From positions 17,294 to 81,293 of the forward strand of contig CAZNUA010000003.1 in the NCBI GenBank assembly GCA_964576115.1: DNA of 64,000 bases. The letters run 5' to 3'. The notes under the pieces were generated by a model. It made no database searches. It was given only the letters and a program-made list of their open reading frames with translations, and had not been told where the DNA came from. Of the stretch, positions 17,570 to 26,243 are shown piece after piece. This DNA is from CAYSYY01 sp964576115 [NCBI: uncultured Gemmatimonadota bacterium] (GTDB lineage Bacteria; Blakebacterota; Blakebacteria; Blakebacterales). The position numbers were made by a program, and so were the translations under genes. Each line of letters begins with the position of its first letter. Position 1 is the stretch's first letter.

Positions 17570-18151
17570 TCACGTTGCAGGGTCGGGATTCCCTTCCAGA
17601 CCGATCTCGGCGGCAATCCCCTGCATGGCTTCGAGTACGACTCCGACGTGTTCGGCGACCTCGAGTCCCAGTTCTGCCGCACCGGTGGCGATGTCCTCGC
17701 GGTTCACCATGGCGGCAAAGGAACGGTCCTTGAATTTCTTTGTGACCGATTTCACCTTCACGTCGTGAATCGATTTGCTCGGTCGCACCAACGCCACCGC
17801 CACGATGAAGCCGGTGAGTTCGTCCACAGCGAAAAGAGCTTTGGACATGAGGGTTTCCCGGGGCACGCCGGTGTAGGGAGCGTGAGCCAGCACGGCGTCT
17901 ATCACATCCTTCGGGTACCCCTCTTCTTCGAGAACCCGGGCCCCCACTCGTGGGTGCTCTTCAGCCGTCGGGTGCTTCTCGTAATCCAGGTCGTGGACGA
18001 GCCCTGTCACGGCCCATCTTTCCTCGTCTTCATCGAAACGGCGGGCGTAGGCGCGCATTGCGGCTTCGACCGCCAGGGCGTGGTGGAGCAGGTTCTCCTT
18101 CTGCGTCCAGGCTGTCAGCAGTTGCCAGGCTGCCTCTCGGTTCGGTTCCAT
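17570..18151 (-). CDS. HD-domain phosphohydrolase-like protein
   Basis: A 193-aa protein with an HD motif: LLHHALAVE provides the first His and GLVHDLDYEKHP the His-Asp pair. This is the HDIG-type fold found in metal-dependent phosphohydrolases acting on nucleotides or similar phosphates. Two ATGs six bases apart are possible. The second (18151) is preferred because GAGG lies 7 bases before it but only 1 base before the first. It precedes the glycosyltransferase on the same strand by 73 bases and is probably cotranscribed. No substrate can be assigned. Confidence 0.82.
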   Translation of the reverse strand: MEPNREAAWQLLTAWTQKENLLHHALAVEAAMRAYARRFDEDEERWAVTGLVHDLDYEKHPTAEEHPRVGARVLEEEGYPKDVIDAVLAHAPYTGVPRETLMSKALFAVDELTGFIVAVALVRPSKSIHDVKVKSVTKKFKDRSFAAMVNREDIATGAAELGLEVAEHVGVVLEAMQGIAAEIGLEGNPDPAT

Positions 18152-18220
18152 ATCCATACCTCGTTCCCGTCCAGCGAGGGCTCTTCGGGGAGCGTCTGCT
18201 TCGGGAACACCGCTCGTGCC

Positions 18221-18239
18221 CGTCCGGAGTCTCCGGATG
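18221..18239. repeat. REP-like palindrome, copy 2
   Basis: The core TCCGGAGTCTCCGGA (18223-18237) has 6-bp perfect arms extended by a G-T and a C-G pair. The left flank CGCTCGTGCCCG nearly matches that of copy 3 (CGCTCGTGTCCA). Confidence 0.7.
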
Positions 18240-18350
18240 AAGACAAGCGCATGTGGCCTCCGTCAGGCGCAGTATAGGCGGTGAGTCCCGAAAGGGTCAA
18301 CGGAGGCGGAGGCGAAACTGCTTTACCGGATGAAGCCGGTGTTCGGATTC

Positions 18351-18441
18351 GCTACACTAGTTCCCGTCCGGAAACGGCTCGTTTCCGCCTCGGGAACCAC
18401 GCTCGTGTCCATCCGGAGTTTCCGGATGGACGCTACACTAG
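18351..18441. repeat. segment flanked by 10-bp direct repeats, holding a hairpin and REP copy 3
   Basis: GCTACACTAG occurs at 18351-18360 and again at 18432-18441. Between them are a hairpin with outer arms GTTCCCG/CGGGAAC and inner arms CGGAAAC/GTTTCCG (about 18359-18397), and a perfect 11-bp-stem REP copy (18407-18431, core TCCGGAGTTTCCGGA). The arrangement looks like a small composite mobile or BIME-like unit. Confidence 0.65.
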
Positions 18442-18565
18442 GCTCCTGTCCCAAGTGGAGGTTTGCGGGCGAACGGCTCCCGAAAAAGCAGGACGCTTCC
18501 TGCGTATCAATACCGGTCGGGGGCATCGGGCTCCGCAATCCGGTCGAAGATGTCAGGAGAAGAAG

Positions 18566-19123
18566 ATGGAAATCGTCCTCATAGTGATCGGTGCGATCGC
18601 GGTTCTGATCATTCTCTGGGTGATCGGCGTGTACAACGCTCTCGTCGCCCTGCGCAACCGGGTTCGCAACGCCTGGTCGCAGATCGACGTTCAGCTCAAG
18701 CGCCGCTACGATCTGATCCCCAATCTCGTCGAAGCCGTGAAGGACTACATGGAGTACGAGCAGGAAACCCTGCAGCGGGTGATCGAGGCGCGCAACCAGG
18801 CCATCGACGCCGAAGGCGTCAAAGCCCAGGGCGAGGCCGAGAACATGCTCACCGGGGCACTGCGCCAGCTCTTCGCCCTGGTTGAAAACTACCCCGATCT
18901 AAAGGCCAACCAGAATGTGATGTCGCTGCAGGAGGAACTGACCAGCACCGAGAACAAGATTTCCTTCTCGCGCCAGCACTACAACGACATGGTCATGACC
19001 TTCAACACCCGGATCGAACAGTTTCCGGCCAATATCGTGGCCGGGATGTTTACCTTCGGCCAGGAAGACTTCTTCGAGATCGGCGAGGCCGAGCGCGAGG
19101 TCCCCCGGGTCGATCTGCGCTGA
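18566..19123 (+). CDS. lemA: LemA family protein
   Basis: A 185-aa protein with one N-terminal helix (residues about 2-22) then a long helical domain. The LemA hallmarks are present: YNALVALRNRVRNAWSQID, then LKRRYDLIPNLVEAVKDYM and ENKISFSRQHYND. The topology places the helical bundle at the outer face of the inner membrane. The exact function of LemA is unknown, but it is repeatedly paired with an HtpX-like M48 protease, as it is here 41 bases downstream. AGGAGA precedes the ATG at 18566; the frame extends upstream only through repeat-rich DNA. Confidence 0.92.
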   Translation: MEIVLIVIGAIAVLIILWVIGVYNALVALRNRVRNAWSQIDVQLKRRYDLIPNLVEAVKDYMEYEQETLQRVIEARNQAIDAEGVKAQGEAENMLTGALRQLFALVENYPDLKANQNVMSLQEELTSTENKISFSRQHYNDMVMTFNTRIEQFPANIVAGMFTFGQEDFFEIGEAEREVPRVDLR

Positions 19124-19164
19124 CACCGGCCGCAGGGGGCCCGGTGTAAGCCGGGGAGAGGACC

Positions 19165-20100
19165 ATGACACAGGACGACGGTCAGAGAACCATGGGCAGC
19201 TTCTACGCCCATATCAGCGCCAACAAGCGCAAGTCAACTTTTCTGGTATTCGCTTTCATCGTGTTGGTGGCGGCCCTCGGATACCTGATCGGTGAGGCCT
19301 GGATGGGCGAGGGCCCCGGCTTTCTCGGCATCTTCGGAATCGTCGCCATCGTCTGGAGCCTGGTGGCCTATTTCGCCGGCGACCGGATGGTCCTGGCGGT
19401 CTCCCGCGCCCGGCAGATTCACAAACCGGACGATCCCGAACTGTGGAACGTCATCGAGGAGCTCTGCCTGGCCGGAGGGCTGCCGATGCCGCGTATCTAC
19501 CTCATCGACGACACCGCCCCCAACGCCTTTGCGACCGGCCGCGACCCCGAACACGGGGTGGTGGCCATCACCACCGGCCTGCGCTCCAAGCTCACCCGCG
19601 ACGAACTGCAGGGGGTGATGGCGCACGAACTTTCCCACATCCGCTTTTACGATATCCGCCTGCAGACGCTGATCGGGGTGCTGGTGGGTCTGACCGCCCT
19701 GGTGAGCGACATGTTCCTGCGCGGCCTGTTCTGGGGGGGACGGGGGGGAGCGCGCCGGCGCCGCTCCGGTTCGGGGGGAGGCGAGGGGCTCCTGCTCATC
19801 CTGGCCATCCTGGCGGCCGTCCTGGCCCCGCTCTTCGCCCGCCTGCTGCAGCTTTCGATCAGCCGCAAGCGTGAGTATCTGGCCGATGCCGGGGCGGTCC
19901 AGCTGACCCGCTACCCGGCCGGGCTGGCCGGGGCGCTGCAGAAGATCTCGGGTGATGCCGAGGTGCTCGAGGTGGCCAACCGGGCCACCCAGCATCTCTA
20001 TATCGTCAATCCGATCAAATCGTTCGAGAAACGGGCCAAGAACCTCTTCAGTACTCATCCCCCCACCTCGGAACGTATCGCCCGTCTCAAGGCGATGTAA
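19165..20100 (+). CDS. htpX: M48 family membrane metalloprotease, HtpX-like
   Basis: A 311-aa protein with four hydrophobic segments and the zinc motif HELSH at residues 154-158. The third ligand is in EYLADAGAV, a Glu-containing helix typical of M48. Members degrade or process misfolded membrane proteins. A Gly/Arg-rich cytoplasmic loop (GGRGGARRRRSGSGGG) interrupts the second helical pair. The GGGGAGAGGACC region serves as RBS. The lemA-htpX pair is a conserved module, and a DUF481 outer-membrane protein follows one base after the stop, so all three are probably one transcript. Confidence 0.92.
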   Translation: MTQDDGQRTMGSFYAHISANKRKSTFLVFAFIVLVAALGYLIGEAWMGEGPGFLGIFGIVAIVWSLVAYFAGDRMVLAVSRARQIHKPDDPELWNVIEELCLAGGLPMPRIYLIDDTAPNAFATGRDPEHGVVAITTGLRSKLTRDELQGVMAHELSHIRFYDIRLQTLIGVLVGLTALVSDMFLRGLFWGGRGGARRRRSGSGGGEGLLLILAILAAVLAPLFARLLQLSISRKREYLADAGAVQLTRYPAGLAGALQKISGDAEVLEVANRATQHLYIVNPIKSFEKRAKNLFSTHPPTSERIARLKAM

Positions 20101-20101
20101 C

Positions 20102-20923
20102 GTGAATCTCTTTCCGGTCGATTTCCGCCCTGCGATCCCGATCCGAATGGTCCTGGTCGGGCTGGTGCTCGTCGGTTTGGCGGCCTTCCCACCGGCCGCG
20201 AGGGCCCAGATCGTCAATATCGAGAGCATCCTGACCGGTCAGCCCCGTTCCGGTGTGCAGGGTGCCCTGCAGCTGGGTTTCAACCTGCAGCGGGGCAACA
20301 CCGAATACCGCGAACTGGAAGGCAACGGGATCGTCCGCTGGCGGACCGGAGCCCACCTGCTGCAGCTGGTGGCGGGTGGATCGTACCGGACCGCCCGTTC
20401 CCGGAAAGTCTCCGACAATGCCATGGGACATCTGCGCTACGGTCTGTTCCTGTCGGACCATCTCCGGTTCGAAGCCTTTGCCCAGCTCCAGCGGGACGCC
20501 TTCGTACGGCTGCGTCGGCGCCTGCTGGTCGGCGCCGGCCTGCGGACCGCTCTTTTCTCACGGCCTGTCACCGATCCGGAGGGGGCCGAACTGGAGCGGC
20601 GTTTTGACCTCGGCCTGATCGTCATGCACGAGGCCGAAGAACTGCAGGGCGGGCTTTCGACCGACGGCTGGCGGGGCTCGATCCTGCTCAGTATCGGCTG
20701 GGGCGTGACCGCCGATATCTTTTTCGGTACCCAGATTTACCTGCAACCGCTCCTGGGCCGCCGGGGCGACTACCGTATGCTCGGCGACGGTTCGGTGCAG
20801 ATCCGGCTCCTGGGACCGCTCTCGCTGCAGACCGGTTTCCGGGTCGTTCACGACAGCCGGCCGCCGGCCGGGGTCAAGAACACCGATCTGGCCCTCCGCA
20901 ACACTCTGGCGATAGTCTTCTGA
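20102..20923 (+). CDS. DUF481-like outer membrane beta-barrel protein
   Basis: A 273-aa exported protein with a signal peptide ending ARAQ and amphipathic strands to a terminal Phe, as in outer-membrane barrels. GALQLGFNLQRGNTEYRELEGNG resembles the start of DUF481 (YdiY-like) proteins. The GTG at 20102, one base after the htpX stop, is preferred because it keeps Arg residues before the hydrophobic core; an internal ATG at 20147 would leave none. Function is unknown; a link to envelope maintenance with lemA/htpX is inferred from position only. Confidence 0.7.
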   Translation: MNLFPVDFRPAIPIRMVLVGLVLVGLAAFPPAARAQIVNIESILTGQPRSGVQGALQLGFNLQRGNTEYRELEGNGIVRWRTGAHLLQLVAGGSYRTARSRKVSDNAMGHLRYGLFLSDHLRFEAFAQLQRDAFVRLRRRLLVGAGLRTALFSRPVTDPEGAELERRFDLGLIVMHEAEELQGGLSTDGWRGSILLSIGWGVTADIFFGTQIYLQPLLGRRGDYRMLGDGSVQIRLLGPLSLQTGFRVVHDSRPPAGVKNTDLALRNTLAIVF

Positions 20924-20939
20924 ACTCCCTACTTTCTAG

Positions 20940-21000
20940 GTACACCGCTTCGTACGTGCGGTAACGTATCGAATGCGAGCGCCATTGCGAAACGGTGTAC
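20940..21000. repeat. long-range inverted repeat downstream of the DUF481 gene
   Basis: GTACACCGCTTCG (20940-20952) pairs with CGAAACGGTGTAC (20988-21000), 12 of 13 positions, around a 35-base loop that itself contains CGTACGTGCGGTAACGTATCG. No T-run follows. It may be a remnant element or an RNA structure ahead of the TolC gene. Confidence 0.5.
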
Positions 21001-21084
21001 GAAGGTGAGACCGCGTCGAACCGGGTGGTGACCGGAGCGTCTCCAGACCTGTGCCCCGCCCCCCCATTCCCGAGGAGTCCCCCG

Positions 21085-22647
21085 GTGGTGACATACCGTA
21101 TCCCCGCTGTAACCGGCCTCTTTCTGACGGTTGTTCTGTGCCTGTTCCCCCTCTCCGTCCGGGCCCAGCAGCCCGTCGGGGCTCCCGCTCCGGCGGTTCA
21201 GCGCAATCTGATCGTCCTCGATCTCGATCAGGCCCTGCGCTTCGCCCTCGACCAGTCATGGCGCATGGAGCGTCTCAGGCTCGATCTGGAGCGGGATACC
21301 TACAACCTGGAGGCTTCGCGGGCAGGTCTGCGCTCGAATGCGAGCATGAGCCTGACCCTGCCCAATTTCGATCAGTCAATCAAGGAAATCATCGATCCCG
21401 ATACCGGCGATCCGATCGTGCTCTCCACCCGGGGCGCCCGCTATTCCGGCTCGGTCTCGATCCGCCAGCCCCTGCCCAGCAACGGGGTCATCTCCCTGAA
21501 CGGGGTGCTGAACCGCACCACCGACGATCTCTTCAGCTACACCCCCGGCAAGAAGACGTACTACGGCCGGGTTTACCTGCGCTACGAACAGCCGATCCTG
21601 CAGCCCAACCGCATCCAGCTGGCCATCCGCCGGGCCGAGCTGCAGCTCGAGAATACCGAGATCAGCTTCCTGCAGGAGCAGATCGACATCATCAACGACA
21701 CCTCGAACGATTATTTCGAACTCTTCGAGCGGACCTACTACGACATCCTCGCCCGCGAGGAGCGCGACCGGCTCGATCAGCTCTATGCCGCCGGGCGCCG
21801 GCTTTTTCAGCGGGGGGTCATCCCCGAACTCGACCTGCTGGCGCTGGAGATCGAAATGACCAGCCGGCGCGACCGGGCCTCGAGCACCGCCGGTCGGCTC
21901 ACCCGCGAGAAGGCCAACTTCAAGCTGCAGATCGGGATCCCCCAGGAACGCGATATCGACGTGCGGCCGTTGCTGACCTATACCCCGGTGGCCATCGACG
22001 TGGACCTGGCCACCGAGCGGGCTCTGGAACACCGCCCCGACATGCGCCGCAACGAGATCTCGATGGAATACCAGGTCATGGACCTCGAGGAGCGCCGTTC
22101 GTGGGGCTCGATCAAGGGGACGGTCAGCCTGACCATGGGTCTCGAAGGACGGGATGAAACCATGGCTGATTTCTATCAGGCCATCACCGATCCCGACCAG
22201 GCCCGGGGAGCGGCGGTCAACTTCACCGTACCCCTCTGGGACTGGGGCAAGAACCGGGCTCAGATCAACGCCCGGCTGGCCGAGATGGAAAAGGTGCGTC
22301 GTCAGCGGGAACAGACCGAGATCAGCATCAGACGGACCATCCGGAACGTGGTCGATTCGGTCATCGAGGCCCAGGACCGGCTGTCGCTGCTGGTCCGCAG
22401 CGTCGACGCCTCTGAACGCGCCTACCGGCAGAGCGTGCAGCAGTTCGAAGCCGGCACTCTCAACGTGCAGGACCTGCTGCTGACCCAGGGGCGGCTGGCC
22501 GAGGCCAAGCGTTCCTACCTGGAAGCGTACCTTTCCTACCGGCGTTCGCTGATCTCCCTGACCCGCAATACCTACTGGGACTGGGAGGAAAACCAGCCTC
22601 TGACCCGCACTCTGGCGGCGTATATCGTCGAGAATGGAGAGCATTGA
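21085..22647 (+). CDS. TolC family outer membrane efflux protein
   Basis: A 520-aa TolC-type channel. A signal peptide (VVTYRIP..SVRAQ) precedes two structural repeats of long helices with barrel strands between. ALEHRPDMRRNEI and QQFEAGTLNVQDLLLTQ are typical outer-membrane efflux protein (OEP) repeat motifs. The GTG at 21085 (or the adjacent GTG at 21088) follows GAGGAG. No adaptor or pump is adjacent, so it may serve a pump encoded elsewhere or the efflux operon at 34.9 kb, which has its own paralogue. A good intrinsic terminator follows. Confidence 0.88.
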   Translation: MVTYRIPAVTGLFLTVVLCLFPLSVRAQQPVGAPAPAVQRNLIVLDLDQALRFALDQSWRMERLRLDLERDTYNLEASRAGLRSNASMSLTLPNFDQSIKEIIDPDTGDPIVLSTRGARYSGSVSIRQPLPSNGVISLNGVLNRTTDDLFSYTPGKKTYYGRVYLRYEQPILQPNRIQLAIRRAELQLENTEISFLQEQIDIINDTSNDYFELFERTYYDILAREERDRLDQLYAAGRRLFQRGVIPELDLLALEIEMTSRRDRASSTAGRLTREKANFKLQIGIPQERDIDVRPLLTYTPVAIDVDLATERALEHRPDMRRNEISMEYQVMDLEERRSWGSIKGTVSLTMGLEGRDETMADFYQAITDPDQARGAAVNFTVPLWDWGKNRAQINARLAEMEKVRRQREQTEISIRRTIRNVVDSVIEAQDRLSLLVRSVDASERAYRQSVQQFEAGTLNVQDLLLTQGRLAEAKRSYLEAYLSYRRSLISLTRNTYWDWEENQPLTRTLAAYIVENGEH

Positions 22648-22730
22648 GAGGCTCCTGCACCGGAGGTATCACACCCGGGGCAGGAAAGAGCATGGCGGCC
22701 GCAAGGCGGTCGGACATACTGTGGAGTACG

Positions 22731-22757
22731 GGGGCTCGACGAGAGCCCCTGTTTTTT
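22731..22757 (+). terminator. intrinsic terminator after the TolC gene
   Basis: GGGGCTC (22731-22737) and GAGCCCC (22743-22749) form a 7-bp stem with a 5-base loop, followed closely by six T (22752-22757). It separates the TolC gene from the ECF sigma operon. Confidence 0.85.
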
Positions 22758-22787
22758 CTGTGCAACATTCGCAGGGGCCAGGACGCC

Positions 22788-23408
22788 ATGAAGAGTGAAC
22801 CCGGACAGCGGAGCGATGACCGGATGGCCCAGGCGGATGCCCAGCTCGTAGAACAGACCCTGGCCGGCGACCTGAATGGGTACGGCGAACTTCACCGGCG
22901 GTACTACGACCGGATCGTGAACCTCGTGACCGGCATTGCCGGAGATCGAACCCGGGCCGAAGACGTCGTGCAAAACGCCTGGCTGGCGGCACTCGAGGCC
23001 CTGCCGCGGCTGACCGACCGCGACCGTTTTTATCCTTGGCTGCGCCGGATCGCCGTAAACCGGGCTATCGAGGAGAAGCGGCGCTGCTCCAGCCGGCAGC
23101 GCCTGCACACGGCCTGGCACGAGGACAGAGGCGGGGGGAGAACGGGAACTCCGGGGGCGGTTCTGAATCAGCTCGCGGGCCGGGAACGGGCCGATGAGGT
23201 GCAGCGGGCACTGCGAACCCTCCCGGAGGGGATGCGGGCCGCGGTCGTGCTCCGCTACTTCGACGAACTCTCGATGCGCGAGATCGCCGGAGTGCTGGGA
23301 TGCGAGGAAGTCACGGCTCGAACCCAGGTTTTCCGGGGCCTGCGCAAACTCGGCGCGGTTCTCGGACCTGCCCGCGGAGAAGCCGAAGGATCAGGTGATA
23401 ATCCATGA
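22788..23408 (+). CDS. ECF RNA polymerase sigma factor
   Basis: A 206-aa ECF sigma factor. Region 2 is around residues 22-90 (RYYDRIVNLVTGIAGDRTRAEDVVQ and YPWLRRIAVNRAIEEKRR) and region 4 around 130-190 (LPEGMRAAVVLRYFDELSMREIAGVL). The ATG at 22788 lies after the upstream terminator, and the frame before it is open only by chance. Its stop overlaps the anti-sigma ATG (ATGA). With the anti-sigma factor and the HEAT-like protein it forms a three-gene cell-envelope signalling operon. Confidence 0.9.
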   Translation: MKSEPGQRSDDRMAQADAQLVEQTLAGDLNGYGELHRRYYDRIVNLVTGIAGDRTRAEDVVQNAWLAALEALPRLTDRDRFYPWLRRIAVNRAIEEKRRCSSRQRLHTAWHEDRGGGRTGTPGAVLNQLAGRERADEVQRALRTLPEGMRAAVVLRYFDELSMREIAGVLGCEEVTARTQVFRGLRKLGAVLGPARGEAEGSGDNP

Positions 23409-24232
23409 GTGACAGTCATTCACACGTCTGCCCGGATCGGGAACCGGATCTGGAGAGATACCTCTTCGGTGAATTGGATCCCGTCGGCCGGGTCGAACTC
23501 GAACGGCATCTGCAGGAATGCGCCGGGTGTCGGACCGCCCTTGGCGAAGCCCGGACCGGTCTCGGGGCCCTGCACGATCTGGCTGTGGCACCGCTTCCTT
23601 TCCTCACCGAGAGTCCGACGGGGCCGCGGCCCTTCAAACGCTACCTGCAGCCGCTGGCCGCAGCGGCCCTCCTGCTGGTCGGACTCGGACTGGGGCGCTG
23701 GCTCTTTCCCGCTCCCGACGTTCGGGGGCGGCAGGGTGAGGTGGGACCGGCAGCCGGGCAGCCGGCGTTCAGCGTCGAAGCCGAGGCGGTCGATGCTCTG
23801 GCCCGCGCCGAGCTGCTGGCCGATCTGGGTACCACCTGGGTCGAGGGCGTGCTCGAACTGATGGGGACGGTCATGGAGCTGGAACCGGGCTCGACCCGGG
23901 AGGCCGAACTGGAGCGGTTGCGCGGCGCTGCCCGCCGACTCATTCAGGATGGCCGCCTGCTCACCAGGCGGCTCGATCCCGGGCGGGACGCGGTCTTCCT
24001 GTCAGCGATCGGCCGGGCCGAATTCATCCTCGAAGATGTAGCCGGGATCGGCGGAGGCGAGGAAACCGACTGGAGCCTGGGCCAGATCCGGCACACCCTG
24101 GCGATGACCGGCCTCGATGACCGGCTCATCGCCCTCGATATGGATGCCGCCGTGACCGAGGCCCTCGAGGCGTCGGGTTGGATCGGCGAGGAATACCGGA
24201 CTGAAATACTGTCACGGGAGGTGCAGAGATGA
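23405..24232 (+). CDS. zinc-finger anti-sigma factor, membrane anchored
   Basis: A 275-aa protein whose N-terminus is a ZAS (zf-HC2) anti-sigma domain: HxxxCxxC at residues 35-42 with Cys9 as possible fourth ligand. One transmembrane helix (about 80-97) leads to a 175-residue extracytoplasmic domain rich in helices. It should hold the co-encoded ECF sigma inactive until a signal outside the inner membrane is sensed. It overlaps the sigma gene and the following gene by ATGA at both ends, so stoichiometric translation is expected. Confidence 0.87.
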   Translation: MSDSHSHVCPDREPDLERYLFGELDPVGRVELERHLQECAGCRTALGEARTGLGALHDLAVAPLPFLTESPTGPRPFKRYLQPLAAAALLLVGLGLGRWLFPAPDVRGRQGEVGPAAGQPAFSVEAEAVDALARAELLADLGTTWVEGVLELMGTVMELEPGSTREAELERLRGAARRLIQDGRLLTRRLDPGRDAVFLSAIGRAEFILEDVAGIGGGEETDWSLGQIRHTLAMTGLDDRLIALDMDAAVTEALEASGWIGEEYRTEILSREVQR

Positions 24233-26223
24233 TCTGTCGGACCGAACGGATTACAGGTGTGCTCACGGTTCTGCTCTCAGTCGCCCTGGTGCTCGCCGCC
24301 GGCGTACGGGCCGGAGCCCAGGAGCAGGCCGACGAACTTTACCTGCAGGCCCGTGAAGAACTCATCGAGGAGCGATTGGAGCAGGCCCTGACACTCTTCC
24401 GGCAGGTCGTCCGTGATCACGAGCGCTCGCGGCGGGCGGACGATGCTCAGTACTACATCGGATACACCCTCGAGCGTCTGGGCCGCACAGCCGAAGCAAT
24501 CACGGCCTACGAGTACCTGATCGACCGCTGGCCCGATTCCTCACGCGGTGACTCGGCTCGCGACCATCTGCTCGACCTCGCCGCAGAGCGGGCCGGCCGG
24601 GGTGAAGGGACCAATCTCTCGGCTCTCTTCGATGCCCGCACCTCGTGGGAGTTCCGGCGGGATGTGGCCATGACCATGGCCCGTCAGGGCGATCTAAGCG
24701 CCGCCGATGTGCTCGAGGATGTCATGCGGCGGGAATCGTCAAGCCGCCAGCAGGAACTGATTCGGAGTCTGGCGAACCACCTTGGCTCACCCCTCGCCCG
24801 GCGGATCGTCGGTCTGGGCTGCGAGCCGGCCCGTTCTTCGAGTATCCAGCTGCTCGCCCTGCGCACCCTGCGGCCGGTGGCGACCGAGGCGGACGTGCTC
24901 ACCGCGATCAACGAGGCGATCGCCCGCGGCAACTCTTCGAGCGTGCAGATCGAGGCCATCCAGACCCTGGCGCCGCACGTTGCCCGTCCCGAGGTGCAGC
25001 GGGTCATGGTCCGGGCCCTGGTCTCGGGCACATCGTCGAGCGTACAGATCGCCGCTCTGCGGGCTCTGCGGGGCCAGCTGCTGGCGCCGGAGGTACGGCC
25101 CTCGGTGGTGGCCCTGCTCCGGCGCTCCGAATCATCGAGTGTGCAGCTCGAAGCCCTGAACGCGCTCGAGGAGGACCTCGACCGGGCCGAGGCGGCCGAG
25201 GTCCTGGCTGCGGCTGCAGCCTCAACCAGTTCTTCGAGCGTACAGCAGCAAGCCCTGCGTCTTGCAGGCCGGTCCTCGCTAGAGGCTGTACAAAGTGTGG
25301 CTCGGGTCGGTCTGGCCCGCGGCAATTCCTCGAGCGTGCAGCTCGAAGCAGTGCGTTCGTTCGCCGGAACCCGTAACGACGAGAATGCCGCCGAAGCCCT
25401 GGAGGAGTTGCTCAACTCGGGCGGTATCACCTCGAGCGTGCAGCTCGAGGCTCTGCGTACCCTGCGTAATCACGCCGAAACCCGGGCCGCTCCCCGGGCG
25501 GTGGCCGCCGCCCTGAGCAACCGCAATTCAAGCTCGGTCCAGCTCGAAGCCCTCGACGTGGGGGCTCTGATGCTGCCAGCCGAACCGATCCTCGCGGCTC
25601 TCGATCGACTGCTTTCAACCTCGGGAACGTCGAGTTCGGTCCAGCTCAAGGCGATCGCCGTTCTGGAAGCCCATGTCGATCGCGATGTCGCCGCCCGATT
25701 GATCGGGCAGTCGATTCACCGTTCCAACAGCTCCAGTGTCAAACTGGCCGCGATCGAGGCTATCGAGCCGGTCTGCAGTCGGCCGGCGGTGCGGACCATC
25801 GTCCTCCAGGGACTGGAGCGGGGCCATTCTTCCTCGGTCGGTCTGGCAGCGGTGCGTGCTCTCGAGGCCTACGTCGGAACCGATGAAGACGTGGAAGGGA
25901 CCTTCACTGACGCCATGCGCGACCGCAATCTCTCGACCACGGTGCGGGTGCGCTGTGCCGATGCCCTGCTGCCAGGCGCCGGGGCGGCCCTGAAGGAACA
26001 GATTGCCGACGCCATGGAGGATGTGATCGAACGTCGCTGGCAAAATCTGCGTCGCAACCGTTTCCGCTATGACGACAGTGTCCTCGAGGACGCCTTCGAT
26101 ATCGTTCGGGTCATAGATTCCGAGCGTGCCCGCGAGCTCGAACGACGCTACGGGCCGCCGCCCACCCTGCTGGAGCGGATCTTCGGGGCGGGGAACCGGA
26201 GGGTCGAACCGCCGGGGAGCTGA
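24229..26223 (+). CDS. exported TPR plus SSSVQ-type HEAT-like repeat protein
   Basis: A 664-aa protein with a signal peptide ending GAQ. Residues about 33-125 look like TPR (LYLQAREELIEERLEQALTLF, YYIGYTLERLGRTAEAITAY). Residues about 165-570 contain about 13 repeats of roughly 32-34 aa, each with a helix introduced by a Ser cluster: SSSVQLEALxxL or close variants (SSIQLLAL, SSVQIEAI, SSVKLAAI, STTVRVRC). The alternating helices suggest a HEAT-like solenoid with a Ser-rich ladder along one edge. It overlaps the anti-sigma gene by 4 bases. I infer a periplasmic sensor partner or effector of the sigma system; no enzymatic motif is seen. Confidence 0.8.
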   Translation: MICRTERITGVLTVLLSVALVLAAGVRAGAQEQADELYLQAREELIEERLEQALTLFRQVVRDHERSRRADDAQYYIGYTLERLGRTAEAITAYEYLIDRWPDSSRGDSARDHLLDLAAERAGRGEGTNLSALFDARTSWEFRRDVAMTMARQGDLSAADVLEDVMRRESSSRQQELIRSLANHLGSPLARRIVGLGCEPARSSSIQLLALRTLRPVATEADVLTAINEAIARGNSSSVQIEAIQTLAPHVARPEVQRVMVRALVSGTSSSVQIAALRALRGQLLAPEVRPSVVALLRRSESSSVQLEALNALEEDLDRAEAAEVLAAAAASTSSSSVQQQALRLAGRSSLEAVQSVARVGLARGNSSSVQLEAVRSFAGTRNDENAAEALEELLNSGGITSSVQLEALRTLRNHAETRAAPRAVAAALSNRNSSSVQLEALDVGALMLPAEPILAALDRLLSTSGTSSSVQLKAIAVLEAHVDRDVAARLIGQSIHRSNSSSVKLAAIEAIEPVCSRPAVRTIVLQGLERGHSSSVGLAAVRALEAYVGTDEDVEGTFTDAMRDRNLSTTVRVRCADALLPGAGAALKEQIADAMEDVIERRWQNLRRNRFRYDDSVLEDAFDIVRVIDSERARELERRYGPPPTLLERIFGAGNRRVEPPGS

Positions 26224-26243
26224 AGCCGCCCGGTTGGAGGCGT

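Larger units (their letters stand above)
18152..18565. other. long intergenic region with clustered palindromes (lemA leader)
   Basis: This 414-base gap between the divergent HD protein and lemA genes holds two REP-like palindromes, a third hairpin and a 10-bp direct repeat, listed separately. No convincing protein-coding frame is seen. Promoters for both genes must lie here, but no clear -35/-10 pair was found. Confidence 0.6.

Noticed and set aside
22666-22671. GTATCA upstream of the first ECF gene as an ECF -10 element
   Set aside because: No suitable GAAC-type -35 is found 16-17 bases upstream, and it lies before the intrinsic terminator.
24730-25960. Periodic DNA that resembles a CRISPR or tandem repeat array
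   Set aside because: The period follows codons of the SSSVQ repeats; spacing is about 96-105 bases and the repeats are imperfect and in frame within a signal-peptide protein.
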